64,000 bases of DNA from Arenicola marina (GCA_964019135.1 OZ025258.1:36118126-36182125), one strand, 5' to 3'; counted from the first letter of the stretch, positions 1 through 11,400 are shown. Notes: generated by a model from the sequence alone, not told the origin. Made by a program: numbers and translations.

Positions 1-644
1 AAACCCCATATGTGTATGGGGCCGATTCCAACTCCATATGTGTATGGGGCCGATTCCAACCCCATATGTGTATGGGGCCGATTCAAACCCCATATGTTTA
101 TGGGGCCGATTCAAACCCAATATGTGTATGGGGCCGATTTCAACCCCATGTGTGTATGGGGCCCATTCCAACCCCTTTTTGTGTATGGGGCCGATTCAAA
201 CCCCATATGTTTATGGGGCCGATTCAAACCCCATATGTGTATAGGGCCGATTCCAACCCCATATGTGTATGGGGCCGATTCCAACCCCTTTTTGTGTACC
301 GGGCCAATTTAAACCCCATATGTGTATGGGGCCGATTCCAACCCCATATGTGTATGGGGCCGATTCCAACCCCATATGTTTATGGGACCGATTCAAACCC
401 CATATGTGTATGGGGCCGATTCCAACTCCATATGTGTATGGGGCCGATTCCAACCCCATATGTGTATGGGGCCGATTCAAACCCCATATGTTTATGGGGC
501 CGATTCAAACCCCATATGTGTATGGGGCCGATTCCAACCCCATGTGTGTATGGGGCCGATTCCAACCCCATGTGTGTATGGGGCCGATTCAAACCCCATA
601 AGTGTATGGAGCCGATTCAAACCCCATAAGTGTATGGAGACGAT
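1..644. repeat. 28-bp minisatellite with a hairpin in each unit
   Basis: About 23 tandem copies of a 28-bp unit run from the window edge, so the array probably continues to the left. Each unit holds the inverted pair CCCCATA and TATGGGG around a TGTG loop, followed by a CCGATTC(C/A)AA spacer. Variation is mainly substitutions (CCATATG or CCATGTG, TTCC or TTCA); two units near 171 and 285 have a TTTTT variant and are one base longer. Because 28 is not a multiple of three and the unit makes few stops, several overlapping open frames of 70-205 codons appear on both strands. These are repeat artefacts and not genes. Confidence 0.97.
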
Positions 645-1139
645 CATCCTTTCATCTCATTGTCCCATGTGTGCACAAAGTTGGCCCAAAACACCAGTCC
701 GTTAATTCCATTTGGAGGTTTGAGAACCTTGGGTCTTTTGAGAGGGTACATAGAGGGGGTTGCAAATGTTGGGCTTGATGTAGAAGAAGGTCGTGACATT
801 ATAGTAATCATAAGGGACCTTAATGCTGTTAAGCACAATACAACATCGATCAATTATGAGAATAAATGGTCACATAACGCATTTCTGAGCATTTCTGATA
901 CTCCACTTGTTTTCTAATAGGCCTATGGTTTGACTGGTTTTGTTGCGCAGGCCGCCGAGGGACAGACGCGCACACGACGTAGTTTAGCTTTTATTAACCA
1001 CCGGCCTTATCACGTGAAAGGATCCTCATTAAAATCTCATAGCTCCCGTTATGGAGAACCCGTATCTTGGCTGCCCCGGTCTGGTCCCTCGGGGTTGCAC
1101 ATTTTCGGTGGCACCTTGTCTCTTAGGCGCGCCATGGGT
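645..1139. other. non-repetitive stretch, no gene recognised
   Basis: This sequence follows the 28-bp array. A modest open frame leaves the array and continues to 917 on the plus strand, and a 69-codon frame lies opposite on the minus strand (644-853). Neither matches a family I recognise, and the plus frame borrows its ATG from the repeat. No TATA box, splice-site series or RNA gene could be supported. Confidence 0.5.
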
Positions 1140-1560
1140 CCCCTTTCGTCCTCCTCCCCACTCCTCCCCCTCATCCTCTCGTCCTCCCCCCTCCCACCTC
1201 CCCCTTCTCTCATCCTCACCCCCTCCCCCCCCCCTCAACCCGTCTCTCGCGCCCGGTCACGACACTATGATTTGACAGATAGCAAGCGTAGTATCGAGGC
1301 AGATTCCGAACCAACGTTGGCCAGTGTTGGCAGCCACAGTGACAAGGCGGGAGAGATTTTTTCGGGGAGGTGAGGTGAGGTGAGGTGGGGACGAGGACGG
1401 GGTGAAGGTGGTGGGCGCGGATGGCGGATGGCGGTCGGGGGAGGGCGGAAGTAGGATGGGCTGAGGGGGGGGGGCTAGAGGTAGGAGTCGGTTCTGGGAT
1501 GGGGGGATGCGAGAGGGGAGGGGGGGGCGATTAGGAATGGGGGTTGGCATGGGTTACTCG
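1140..1560. other. strand-asymmetric tract: C-rich then G-rich
   Basis: The plus strand is a CCTCCCC-type pyrimidine tract at about 1140-1245, then a purine- and G-rich tract at about 1360-1545 with several G runs and short GGTGA repeats. Low-complexity open frames crossing it (proline/serine-rich on one strand, glycine/arginine-rich on the other) follow from the base composition. Confidence 0.7.
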
Positions 1561-2301
1561 CTTTCCCGCAACATCCCATCTGTCACCTCGAGCACAATAC
1601 ACAACAGAAGACAGTGTATCAACCGAGACTGTGAGGCCGTTGGGCGAGTGGAATCCCCCATCGATCACCCTGGCTCAGTGTCCACAGCCTCCCCTCCCCT
1701 GTGTCGGTCGGTAGAGCCCATCGCCCTCTCGTCCTCCTTCATACGTTCATTTGCAGGCAATACTGCTTCGGCAATAAGCCAATTTATATTGAGAACATAT
1801 GTGTGGCAACTGAGCACGTCATATCATGTTAATGATGATGTGATATCACGTCGTGTCTGTCGGATCGTATGTGATGAATGTGTCACGGCTAAGGTAAGAA
1901 CTGAACTGCAGATTTTTCATGTTCGTTCTTGCACGATAGCATTGCGTAGCTCACGGATTGCCATCCCCCAGCATTTACTTCAATTCTGTATTTTGTGAAC
2001 CATGACATAGTTGTGGTATTGTGAAAATTATAACCCAGATATATCACTACTATATTGTGATAATATCACATATAAAGTATCATTTTGTGATATTGTTATA
2101 GTATTACCTGATATTTACTATTGTCTGTGTATCATGTATATATGTTGGCATGTCACTATAATAAAAAAAAATTGAACTTGAACACACTGTAATGGAGTTC
2201 ATTTCTATTTCTGCATTGCATGCTCATTTCAGTATTTCTCATACTGGTGCTTTATGCTGATGTGTGTCACTTGTCATGCTGTTAACATGCTTCTCATCTC
2301 A
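1561..2301. other. non-repetitive stretch becoming AT-rich
   Basis: No gene is recognised. From about 1990 to 2180 the DNA is AT-rich with recurring TGTGATA/TATCACA words, including a nearly loopless dyad at 2056-2070 and a GTGATATCAC palindrome near 1850. An A9 run lies near 2162. A 163-codon open frame from 1507 to 1998 starts inside the G-rich tract and shows no domain I recognise. Confidence 0.5.
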
Positions 2302-2695
2302 TACCGTTTGTATGTTTCATTTCTCATGATAGTTGTACCTTTCACTTCTCATGATATTTGTACCCTACCTTTCACTTCTCATGATATTTGTACCCTACCT
2401 TTCACTTCTCATGATAGTTGTACCTTTCACTTCTCATGATATTTGTACCCTACCTTTCACTTCTCATGATATTTGTACCCTACCTTTCACTTCTCATGAT
2501 ATTTGTACCCTACCTTTCATTTCTCGTTTGTTAATTTCACCACTCATGATATTTGGACGGACATTTTATCATATGGATATCGCATCTGTCATGGAATTTG
2601 TATGTGTTTCGGTTGAGACTCAATATAGATTGACCACCGCAGCAATTATTCATTTACACTACCCCAAGTCCTGGGCCAGTTCACAACAATGCTGA
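2302..2695. repeat. tandem block duplication, copy 1 (with 30-bp minisatellite)
   Basis: The first of two adjacent, nearly identical blocks. It opens at TACCGTTTGTATG, contains a 30-bp repeat (core CTTCTCATGATATTTGTACC) from about 2325 to 2520, and ends in about 175 bp of non-repetitive sequence closing with ACAACAATGCTGA. The second block repeats all of this. The 120-codon open frame reading LLMIFVPYLS repeats is a 30-bp-period artefact. Confidence 0.95.
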
Positions 2696-3119
2696 TACCG
2701 TTTGTATGTTTCATTTCTCATGATAGTTGTACCTTTCACTTCTCATGATATTTGTACCCTACCTTTCACTTCTCATGATATTTGTACCCTACCTTTCACT
2801 TCTCATGATATTTGTACCCTACCTTTCACTTCTCATGATAGTTGTACCTTTCACTTCTCATGATATTTGTACCCTACCTTTCACTTCTCATGATATTTGT
2901 ACCCTACCTTTCACTTCTCATGATATTTGTACCCTACCTTTCATTTCTCGTTTGTTAATTTCACCACTCATGATATTTGGACGGACATTTTATCATATGG
3001 ATATCGCATCTGTCATGGAATTTGTATGTGTTTCGGTTGAGACTCAATATAGATTGACCACCGCAGCAATTATTCATTTACACTACCCCAAGTCCTGGGC
3101 CAGTTCACAACAATGCTGA
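2696..3119. repeat. tandem block duplication, copy 2 (with 30-bp minisatellite)
   Basis: Second copy of the preceding block. It is about 30 bp longer, which equals one more 30-bp unit. The non-repetitive tail (about 2943-3118) reads base for base like that of copy 1, so the duplication is recent or homogenised. The array gained or lost one unit since the block duplicated. Confidence 0.95.
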
Positions 3120-4266
3120 AGACCATCAGGACTATATCGACTGACTGTAGACCGGCTTCTCGCCTACGGACACCTGTCCTTACCATATCCCCATCATGTA
3201 CTGTAAGTTAAAGGTCAACGATATTATCAAATCATTATGCGGAGAATTTTAATGTTTACAAATATCATTGCGTACCTTTACCCTCAATGATTGTATAAAC
3301 CCACGGTATGGAAGGGCAGCCATTCGTGCATAGCTGTTATGTGGCAACCTTCTCACAGACGCCTAGACCCGCAACAGCCGTAGTCTTCTTATAAATACAA
3401 ATGATATTTATATTTATTTTATATACACCTATTTAATGTGCAACATTCAAAATCGCGCCTATATAGCTTTCATATAGTAACATTTAACCCATATGCAGCA
3501 AAATTAGTTCATACGTTGTTATAAAATCGATAGGAATGTCGTTGCTACATATCAGGTATACACCTAACTCCTATAATTTAGCTGCCGTATGTTTTATAAA
3601 AAAATTATCGATATTACTATAATAGGTATGCCAATGCGTACTAGATGGAAACGGTGCGTACAATGAATCACATGTATGTATTATCGGGCTATCGGGCCCA
3701 TATACGTGTAACAACACCACTAACATGATAATATACGCGGCGTTGATAAAGCATGGTTTGACCTCCTGACATTTGTAACGTCCAGCGACCAGCCAGGGCA
3801 ACAAGGAGCAATGGATGTCCATGCCGTAGTAATGGGCAACACGAGGTCGCCGGGTGTTTTCAGCTATATCATCAACTGAGGCGACGCTGCCCTGTCCCCT
3901 ACAGGCGTGCCGTGTGCCGCAGTTTACCAGCACTTAAAGCATTGATCGCACAATTGACCTTAACTAAGCGGTTATTTCTGCTTGCACGGTACGGATTTTT
4001 GAGTCGAGCACAGCCTGGACTTAACTGTGCGGTGTGGGTTTGACCGAGAGTACAGTCACCTATATCTACCCATACGGCACCTGCGCGAGAGCATAACACA
4101 ATAAAACAAAAACAAAAGCGATAAAAAAAAAGGGAACGTCAACTTCACGTGAACAAATAAAATTACCTGTCATTTAGGTTCCATCCACCGTGCAGCGCCG
4201 GGCGCGTGTGGGCTGATGTATTGATGTTGTTAGTTAATCATTAGTCACAATGTACGGACACCGTCT
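3120..4266. other. non-repetitive stretch, no gene recognised
   Basis: Mixed-composition DNA with no tandem structure that I can see. A 120-codon open frame on the minus strand (3571-3933) has a hydrophobic middle, but no recognisable domain and no supporting signals. An A-rich patch lies at about 4100-4135. Confidence 0.45.
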
Positions 4267-4578
4267 GGAAGGGCGGATCCAAGGGGGGGGGGGGGTAATT
4301 GAGGAAGAATGCCGTGTTTAACGCAAAATTTAGGCCATCTGAGGCGTGCACCTCCCCCCCCCCCTCCCCTCCCCCCACTTTTTTTAAGGAAGAACGCTAT
4401 CTGAGGCGGTGTGGACCCCCTCCCCCAGTCGCAAGTTTTCAGTGGACCGCTCCCCCTCCACACACCCCAGTCGTCCAAACATTGGTGCATTCCCCGGTCG
4501 TAATTTGGTTCAGAGCCCCCCCCCCTCCAAGTTTGGATCCCAGCCCCCCTTTTCAAATTCCTTGATCCGCCCCTGCGT
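4267..4578. mobile_element. MITE-like element with GGATCC-type terminal inverted repeats (copy 1)
   Basis: The left end reads GGGCGGATCCAAGGGG and the right end CCTTGATCCGCCCCTG, an imperfect terminal inverted pair. The interior shares blocks with the element at 6446-6650: TAGGCCAT(C/A)TGAGGCGTG, CGCTATCTGAGGCGG, a GTCGCAAGTTT block and CTTTTCAAATT before the right end. Two sub-blocks built on ATCTGAGGCG lie in tandem inside. No transposase frame is present, so it is non-autonomous. The CAGGGG-like end suggests the hAT superfamily, but I found no clean 8-bp target duplication. Confidence 0.65.
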
Positions 4579-4787
4579 TTGTATGTTATGTATATCTGTA
4601 TGTTCTCTGCAATAAACGCCATGGGACAGAGGTGTGATAACTATATAAATACATGGCATGGTGTCACTTTGGTCTTATTTACGAGCCATGACGAAGTAGA
4701 CTCTACGCCAGTGAGATGACCCGATGACAGGAATGACGTGGCCGATTAACGCTATAAGAAATAACTCTAGTTGGACGACAAAGCACC
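4579..4787. other. spacer, nothing recognised
   Basis: Short non-repetitive stretch between the MITE-like element and the 39/40-bp repeat. No feature is supported. Confidence 0.4.
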
Positions 4788-4943
4788 ATTTTGGGCCAGA
4801 ATAAGTTGAAATAGACTAAAGTACGGTATTTTGGGCCAGAATAAGTGAAATAGACTAAAGTACGGCATTTGGGGCCAGAATAACTGAAATAGACTAAAGT
4901 ACGGCATTTTGGGCCAGAATAAGTTGAAATAGGCTAAAGTTCG
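4788..4943. repeat. 39/40-bp tandem repeat, four copies
   Basis: Four head-to-tail copies of a unit built on TTTGGGCCAGAATAAG and GAAATAGACTAAAGTACGG, with spacings of 40, 39 and 39 bp. Copies differ by a few substitutions and single-base indels. A 60-codon minus-strand frame reading repeated YFSLFQLFWP is a shadow of this repeat. Confidence 0.93.
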
Positions 4944-6060
4944 CAGCATACTAGGCCGGTAACTAGTAATTATTAATCCTCCGTGATTGGTCGAGCGCCA
5001 GTGGTCGTGCAGATGCTATGGCAAGCCAAAATGCATTTTCATATCTTCAAGAAATTAACTGTAAACTTGTTGTATACATGTCTTTACACGAGTTGGACAT
5101 ATGTCCTATTATTTAAAAACTTATTACAATGTGAAGTAAATTGGATAATAATTTGGATTTCACATAGCATATCAAACAGAGATTAGAAATAGAGAGACAT
5201 TGAATTTGTTTGCCGGGAGGAGGATATTTTGGCAAATATTATACGAAGCTGATGTCGTCCTCGTCGTCATTACTGGTTATAATTGTGTTGACGAAACGGA
5301 AACATTGCCTATATTCCGTGATAGTTCAGCGGCTAAACAACAAATTAGATCGAGTTGTGCATTTGGTGGTAAAAGCATGAAAGTTAGCACACTTGTCCTT
5401 AATGTCCTTGTATTTAAATTTAGCTAATGTCAAGTCGACTTTACCCCTGGCGGCTTTGGACGGGCAAACCGACCCAAAAAAAAGCTCAATATCTTGCAAA
5501 TCGACGATCGAACTAATATTTTATGTTTATGCATAGGTTTTCGGAGTCGCTGCATTAAACAGAAGATATTTGTGTGTATCTAGGTGCAACGCATCCTCTA
5601 GTTCCACGATGGCGGACAAAGGCCAGCAAACGTGCTCAATATCTTAAAAACTAAGAGGCGCAGGGTCCCTATACAGGGAAATGGCTGATGCGTTGTTCCT
5701 GAATATCCAGTGAGGACTTATTTTACCTTTGCTTACACAAAAACCTATGGACAGACATCAAAATAACAGTTTTATCCTTCTTATTGTGAGTCCAAGATAT
5801 CGCTTATAATTGGTGACATTGTCCACCATTTAAAAACATGGCCGCCACATACAGATCAGTTGCATTCATCAGTCGATTAAATTCCACTTTGGCTTTCCAT
5901 GGTTTCGAGGTCAGACCCCCGTCTTATAAGTCAGCATATGTTGTAATTAGATATTTCCTTAGATAAATTGCAATGCGAGGTTTCGTGAAGGTATATAGAA
6001 AAACGTATGAGGTGCAGTATGGGAACATCAGTTATGTTTTTTTAATTTGGCGACTAAGGA
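4944..6060. other. non-repetitive stretch, no gene recognised
   Basis: AT-leaning sequence. The phrase GCTCAATATCTT occurs twice (near 5485 and 5634), and related wording such as GATGGCGGACAAAGG and AACATGGCCGCC occurs nearby, suggesting an old degraded duplication. Open frames at 4983-5186 and 5200-5427 match nothing I recognise. Confidence 0.4.
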
Positions 6061-6084
6061 AAAAGGCCGGAATTCCGGCCTTTT
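6061..6084. other. perfect 24-bp palindrome
   Basis: The 12-base arm AAAAGGCCGGAA is followed directly by its exact reverse complement, with no spacer. The flanking bases (A at 6060, C at 6085) do not extend the symmetry. It could extrude as a hairpin or be the symmetric core of a decayed element; the sequence does not decide. Confidence 0.95.
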
Positions 6085-6445
6085 CTAAAATGGAGGATAC
6101 CCGTTACCAGCGGTCTGTTTCGGACAGGCAGGCTGGTTCCCAGCGAATGCCCTCCCCAGCTCAGATGAGAAGGACTGCCACATCTCACGGCAAGTTCTTC
6201 CATCCCCAACTTTATGGACCCGGATGGTTTGTTTCTTGACCCAGTTTCATGTGCACAAAAGCGGCCGAACACACTGACAGATTTTGTCTGACGCTAAGTT
6301 TGTCAGACCGGAAGGACGGTTCCCTGTTTCCGGTTACGAGTTAACTTTGATATTCCTTCCTCTTTTTTCTTCCTTTTTATATTATCTATTTCTTAAGGAA
6401 TTGACACACATTTGTATATTTACTACTCAATAATTACAGACATAT
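6085..6445. other. spacer, nothing recognised
   Basis: Non-repetitive sequence with a pyrimidine-rich patch at about 6355-6380. No coding or RNA feature is supported. Confidence 0.4.
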
Positions 6446-6650
6446 AAGGGGGGGTCCGGGGGTGGTTCCAGCTTGTCCGGACCCACCACCCACCCTTTTC
6501 AATGCAACATTTAGGCCATATGAGGCGTGGACCCCCCCCCCCCCACCCCCCTTGGTGAGAAAAAACGCTATCTGAGGCGGCGTGGACTCCGCCTCCCGGT
6601 CGCAAGTTTCAATTGACCCCTCCCTTTTCAAATTTCTGGATCCGCCCCTG
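6446..6650. mobile_element. MITE-like element with GGATCC-type ends (copy 2)
   Basis: A shorter relative of 4267-4578 in the same orientation. It ends in CTGGATCCGCCCCTG and carries the TAGGCCATATGAGGCGTGGA and CGCTATCTGAGGCGGCGTGG blocks and the CCCGGTCGCAAGTTTC block. The left end is eroded to AAGGGGGGGTCCGGGGG. Flanks read GACATA on the left and CACATA on the right, a possible degraded target duplication. It lacks the middle portion seen in copy 1. Confidence 0.62.
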
Positions 6651-7460
6651 CACATACCATACAAAATCTTTATAATAATGATAAGCTAGATTTGTAGTCT
6701 GTTGACATTTTTTGACACTGAGATTCGCTCATGACAGTTTGGCTAAATGCGTGTCGTCTTTGGATCTCGTGACCTATGCCGTAATGGAGTACGTGACAAG
6801 GGAATGTGTCATAGTTTGAGTCCTCACCCTCCCCGCACAGCCACATCAGAGTCCTGAGGTGCACGTTCCATCTATCGTATATGCCCTGACGAGGACGTTT
6901 CGTGCTCGCCCCAAAATGCAACCTGTATTTATGCTGCGTGCTCTGAGTAATACGGTACCACAACCGGAAGTACATCCGGTCCATTTCTGATGCACGCACT
7001 AAACGCACATGTTGTTACAGCGCGGGGAGAAACTCACTGGTTTCATCTCTTTCTGAACCATCTTCAGTCAGGGAACATATCTCAAATTAGAAGGTGGGCT
7101 TATATTATGTAGTGGACTTCTAATATGTGCGAATACACCTCTATTCCGATATGGGCCATTCCACTTAGTAGTCCTAGTGTGTCATTTAAGCCGACCGTGC
7201 GAATTGGAGCGACAACGATGAAGAGAAATGATAATTGCTGCCCTCGTTTCATTGCTTTTTCTTGAAGAAATTGGCGCCCACACACATATATATGGTTCAT
7301 TGGATCAATTCAGCCTCAGTTGTCTAGACGTGGCCTAAACCCGCAGCATGCCTTCCGGGCCCAGCTAGACTTCTTGTGTACAAAAACTTTAAAAAAAAAA
7401 CATTTGAAATTTAGAAACTTGGCATGTTCATATTTATTCACGACCATCATATGACTGATT
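6651..7460. other. non-repetitive stretch, no gene recognised
   Basis: Contains a 112-codon minus-strand open frame (6670-7008) of ordinary composition, and another of 66 codons (7100-7300). Neither has a motif I recognise, and no upstream promoter or splice pattern could be argued. An A10 run lies near 7391. Confidence 0.4.
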
Positions 7461-9840
7461 CGTCAACTGGTATTACTAGGGACACACAGGTCACCGTTCA
7501 ACTGGTATTACTAGGGACACACAGGTCACCGTTCAACTGGTATTACTAGGGACACACAGGTCACCGTTCAACTGGTATTACTAGGGACACACAGGTCACC
7601 GTTCAACTGGTGTTACTAGGGACACACAGGTCACCGTTCAACTGGTGTTACTAGGGACACACAGGTCACCGTTCAACTGGTGTTACTAGGGACACACAGG
7701 TCACCGTTCAACTGGTTTTACTAGGGACACACAGGTCACCCGTCAACTGGTATTACTAGGGACACACAGGTCACCCATCAACTGGTGTTACTAGGGACAC
7801 ACAGGACACCCGTCAACTGGTATTACTAGAGACACACAGGTCACCCGTCAACTGGTATTACTAGGAACACACAGGTCACCGTTCAACTGGTTTTACTAGG
7901 GACACACAGGTCACCGTTCAACTGGTTTTACTAGGGACACACAGGTCACCCGTCAACTGGTATTACTAGGGACACACTGGTCACCCGTCAACTGGTATTA
8001 CTAGGGACACACTAGTCACCCGTCAACTGGTATTACTAGGGACACACAGGTCACCCATCAACTGGTATTACTAGAGACACAGTGGTCACCCGTCAACTGG
8101 TATTACTAGGGACACACAGGTCACCCATCAACTGGTATTACTAGAGACACACTGGTCACCCGTCAACTGGTATTACTAGAGACACACTGGTCACCCGTCA
8201 ACTGGTATTACTAGGGACACACAGGTCACCCGTCAACTGGTATTACTAGGGACACACAGGTCACCCGTCAACTGGTATTACTAGGGACACACAGGTCATC
8301 CGTCAACTGGTATTACTAGGGACACACAGGTCACCCGTCAACTGGTATTACTAGGGACACACAGGTCACCGTTCAACTGGTATTACTAGGGACACACAGG
8401 TCACCCGTCAACTGGTATTACTAGGAACACACAGGTCACCCATCAACTGGTATTACTAGGGACACACAGGTCACCCGTCAACTGGTATTACTAGGGACAC
8501 ACAGGTCACCCGTCAACTGGCATTACTAGGGACACACAGGTCACCCATCAACTGGTATTACTAGAGACACACAGGTCACCCGTCAACTGGTATTACTAGG
8601 AACACACAGGTCACCGTTCAACTGGTTTTACTAGGGACACACAGGTCACCGTTCAACTGGTTTTACTAGGGACACACAGGTCACCCGTCAACTGGTATTA
8701 CTAGGGACACACAGGTCACCCATCAACTGGTGTTACTAGGGACACACAGGACACCCGTCAACTGGTATTACTAGAGACACACAGGTCACCCGTCAACTGG
8801 TATTACTAGGAACACACAGGTCACCGTTCAACTGGTTTTACTAGGGACACACAGGTCACCGTTCAACTGGTTTTACTAGGGACACACAGGTCACCCGTCA
8901 ACTGGTATTACTAGGGACACACTGGTCACCCGTCAACTGGTATTACTAGGGACACACTAGTCACCCGTCAACTGGTATTACTAGGGACACACAGGTCACC
9001 CATCAACTGGTATTACTAGAGACACAGTGGTCACCCGTCAACTGGTATTACTAGGGACACACAGGTCACCCATCAACTGGTATTACTAGAGACACACTGG
9101 TCACCCGTCAACTGGTATTACTAGAGACACACTGGTCACCCGTCAACTGGTATTCCTAGGGACACACAGGTCACCCGTCAACTGGTATTACTAGGGACAC
9201 ACAGGTCACCCGTCAACTGGTATTACTAGGGACACACAGGTCATCCGTCAACTGGTATTACTAGGGACACACAGGTCACCCGTCAACTGGTATTACTAGG
9301 GACACACAGGTCACCGTTCAACTGGTATTACTAGGGACACACAGGTCACCCGTCAACTGGTATTACTAGGAACACACAGGTCACCCATCAACTGGTATTA
9401 CTAGGGACACACAGGTCACCCGTCAACTGGTATTACTAGGGACACACAGGTCACCCGTCAACTGGCATTACTAGGGACACACAGGTCACCCATCAACTGG
9501 TATTACTAGAGACACACAGGTCACCCATCAACTGGTATTACTAGAGACACACAGGTCACCCATCAACTGGTATTACTAGAGACACACTGGTCACCCGTCA
9601 ACTGGTATTACTAGGGACACACAGGTCACCCGTCAACTGGTATTACTAGGGACACGCAGGTCACCCGTCAACTGGTATTACTAGGGACACACAGGTCACC
9701 CGTCAACTGGCATTACTAGGGACACACAGGTCACCCGTCAACTGGTATTACTAGGGACACACAGGTCATCCGTCAACTGGTATTACTAGGGACACACAGG
9801 TCACCCGTCAACTGGTATTACTAGAGACACACAGGTCACC
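7461..9840. repeat. 35-bp minisatellite, exactly 68 units, with 945-bp higher-order repeat
   Basis: The unit contains TCAACTGGTATTACTAGGGA and then a CACACAGGTCACC half. The first unit starts at 7461 and the last at 9806, a distance of exactly 67 x 35, so no net indel has been kept. Variants occur at fixed positions (GTATTAC, GTGTTAC, GTTTTAC or GCATTAC; ACACAGG or ACACTGG; GTTCAAC, CGTCAAC or CATCAAC). Rare variants recur 945 bp (27 units) apart: ACAGGACACC at 7801 and 8746, GTCATC at 8295 and 9240, CATTAC at 8521 and 9466. The block near 7706-8580 therefore reappears at 8651-9525. There are no unique spacers, so it is not CRISPR-like. Confidence 0.98.
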
Positions 9841-10525
9841 CGTCACAAATCATCGATGAACCGTTTTTTCCATACATATAAAATACCCCAAAGTCACGGT
9901 TGTGGATGCGTCGATATCATTGTGGCTGTCAGTTAGGGCGGCTGACAAGGTGGGTGGAGGCTTCCGATAAACATCGATCATTATGGACTGTGCACGTCTC
10001 CTACCTTCGGACATACGAAAGGTCATTGGGTTTGTATAACGGATCAATGAGATATAATAAGATTTCTTCTCTCATGACGTCACTTCCGGTCCGTTCCGTC
10101 CAATCTCCTGTTATTCTGTGTGCTGGCAGGGGGCTGAAAGGTGGTGGGGGGGGGAGGAAGGGGCGGGGGGAGGCACCACTTCCTTTTTTGTATTCTTGTA
10201 TTCACCGGATCGTAGTAGCAAGCCCGCTACGTCAAGTTTGCATTATGGGTAATTCTCTCCTTCTTTGTTTCTTTTGTTCGGCCCTCTTCGATTAACATGC
10301 GGTAAATCCTGTTCACATCCATCCATCATGAGAAAAAGTAGGACTCAGCGATGTCAGTACCTCTCTCCCCCGGAGTCGCTATATGATGAATCGACCCGCA
10401 CACATTATGTTTATGAAGAATTTCCATCTTTTAAAAAATATATCTTATGACGGGTTATGTTTTGTGTATGTGTTTTTTTGTTGTTGTTGTCAAATATGGC
10501 CCACACAGTGAGTTGAGTAGGGAGA
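9841..10525. other. non-repetitive stretch with one G-rich patch
   Basis: A G-rich patch lies at about 10139-10172. The minus frame at 9850-10047 and the plus frame at 9900-10295 overlap in opposite directions and neither is recognisable. Confidence 0.4.
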
Positions 10526-10620
10526 CTTTAAGGTGTATGTGTTGGGGGGGGGGGGGGCTTTAAGGTGTGTGTGTGGGGGGGGGGGGGAGGCTTTAAGGTG
10601 TGTGTGTGGGGGGGGGGGTG
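10526..10620. repeat. about 32-bp repeat, three copies, with poly-G
   Basis: Three copies of CTTTAAGGTGTGTGTG followed by a G run of about 10-15 bases, starting at 10526, 10558 and 10591. Length differences lie in the G runs. Confidence 0.85.
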
Positions 10621-10884
10621 TAATTGGTCTCACGCTCAGCCGATCAATCTCACCAGGTCTTGTGGTGGTTTGAAACCTGGACGCCATTGTCACCTGCTTA
10701 ACATATCCTGAGGTTATCCTGACTACCTCCATATATGGCATCACATCTACGCCCCCCCCTCCCCCTACGTAACGGTCAACCTGGCTGCTGTCTCCAACAG
10801 TGCTGGGTTCGCCAACGGTTTCCGTCGATCGCTTGGGATGATTTGAGTAATTTGGGCGAAGAATCTGAAGGATTTAGTCATTCC
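10621..10884. other. spacer, nothing recognised
   Basis: Non-repetitive sequence between two small arrays, with a C-rich patch at about 10751-10765. No gene is supported. Confidence 0.4.
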
Positions 10885-10936
10885 ATTGTGGTACGACATT
10901 GTGGTACGACATTGTGGTACGACATTGTGGTACGAC
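10885..10936. repeat. 13-bp repeat, four exact copies
   Basis: ATTGTGGTACGAC occurs four times head to tail with no differences, indicating a young array. Confidence 0.97.
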
Positions 10937-11400
10937 CATAACTGACGCGCATGGAACTGGAGTAACTATTTTAAGCGTTTCACAACTTCGACCTCGATCG
11001 ACCAGACCTAACAAACTTGGTAGGAATGCTGCCCTAAATGAACCAAACCTTAACGGTCAGTTGCGATATGTGTAACAGAAAAGATTACCGTTGATGCAAG
11101 AGATACTAATTTTAGATACATTTATGGTTACAATCATTCTTAATGCTCGCTCCATAGTGGATTTTGGTTCCATAGTACGTGTAATGATGAGAAACTGGCA
11201 TTAGCGGAACGCCCTCTGCCGGGAGATTGTTCGATGGGATTGCGCGCATCTATGTAGACAACGGAATCTATTTATGATGGAATCAAACCAGTCTTTGGGG
11301 CGTGGAAGGCTTTCAGCCTAAATGGGAAGGAGGGAATGATAGCCTACATATCAGCAGAGGGGCTGGAAGGAAGGGCGACTGGTGGTAGTAGCACAGTAAC
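10937..11400. other. non-repetitive stretch, nothing recognised
   Basis: Mixed composition. No tandem repeat, RNA gene or credible coding sequence was found. Confidence 0.4.

Noticed and set aside
630-917. 95-codon plus frame and opposed 69-codon minus frame as a gene
   Set aside because: The start lies in the 28-bp array, there is no recognised family, and the two frames compete on opposite strands.
6670-7008. 112-codon minus frame as a gene
   Set aside because: Balanced composition but no motif, promoter or splice evidence. Frames of this length are expected by chance in 64 kb.
7461-9840. CRISPR array
   Set aside because: Regular 35-bp periodicity, but no unique spacers between repeats and a eukaryotic context.
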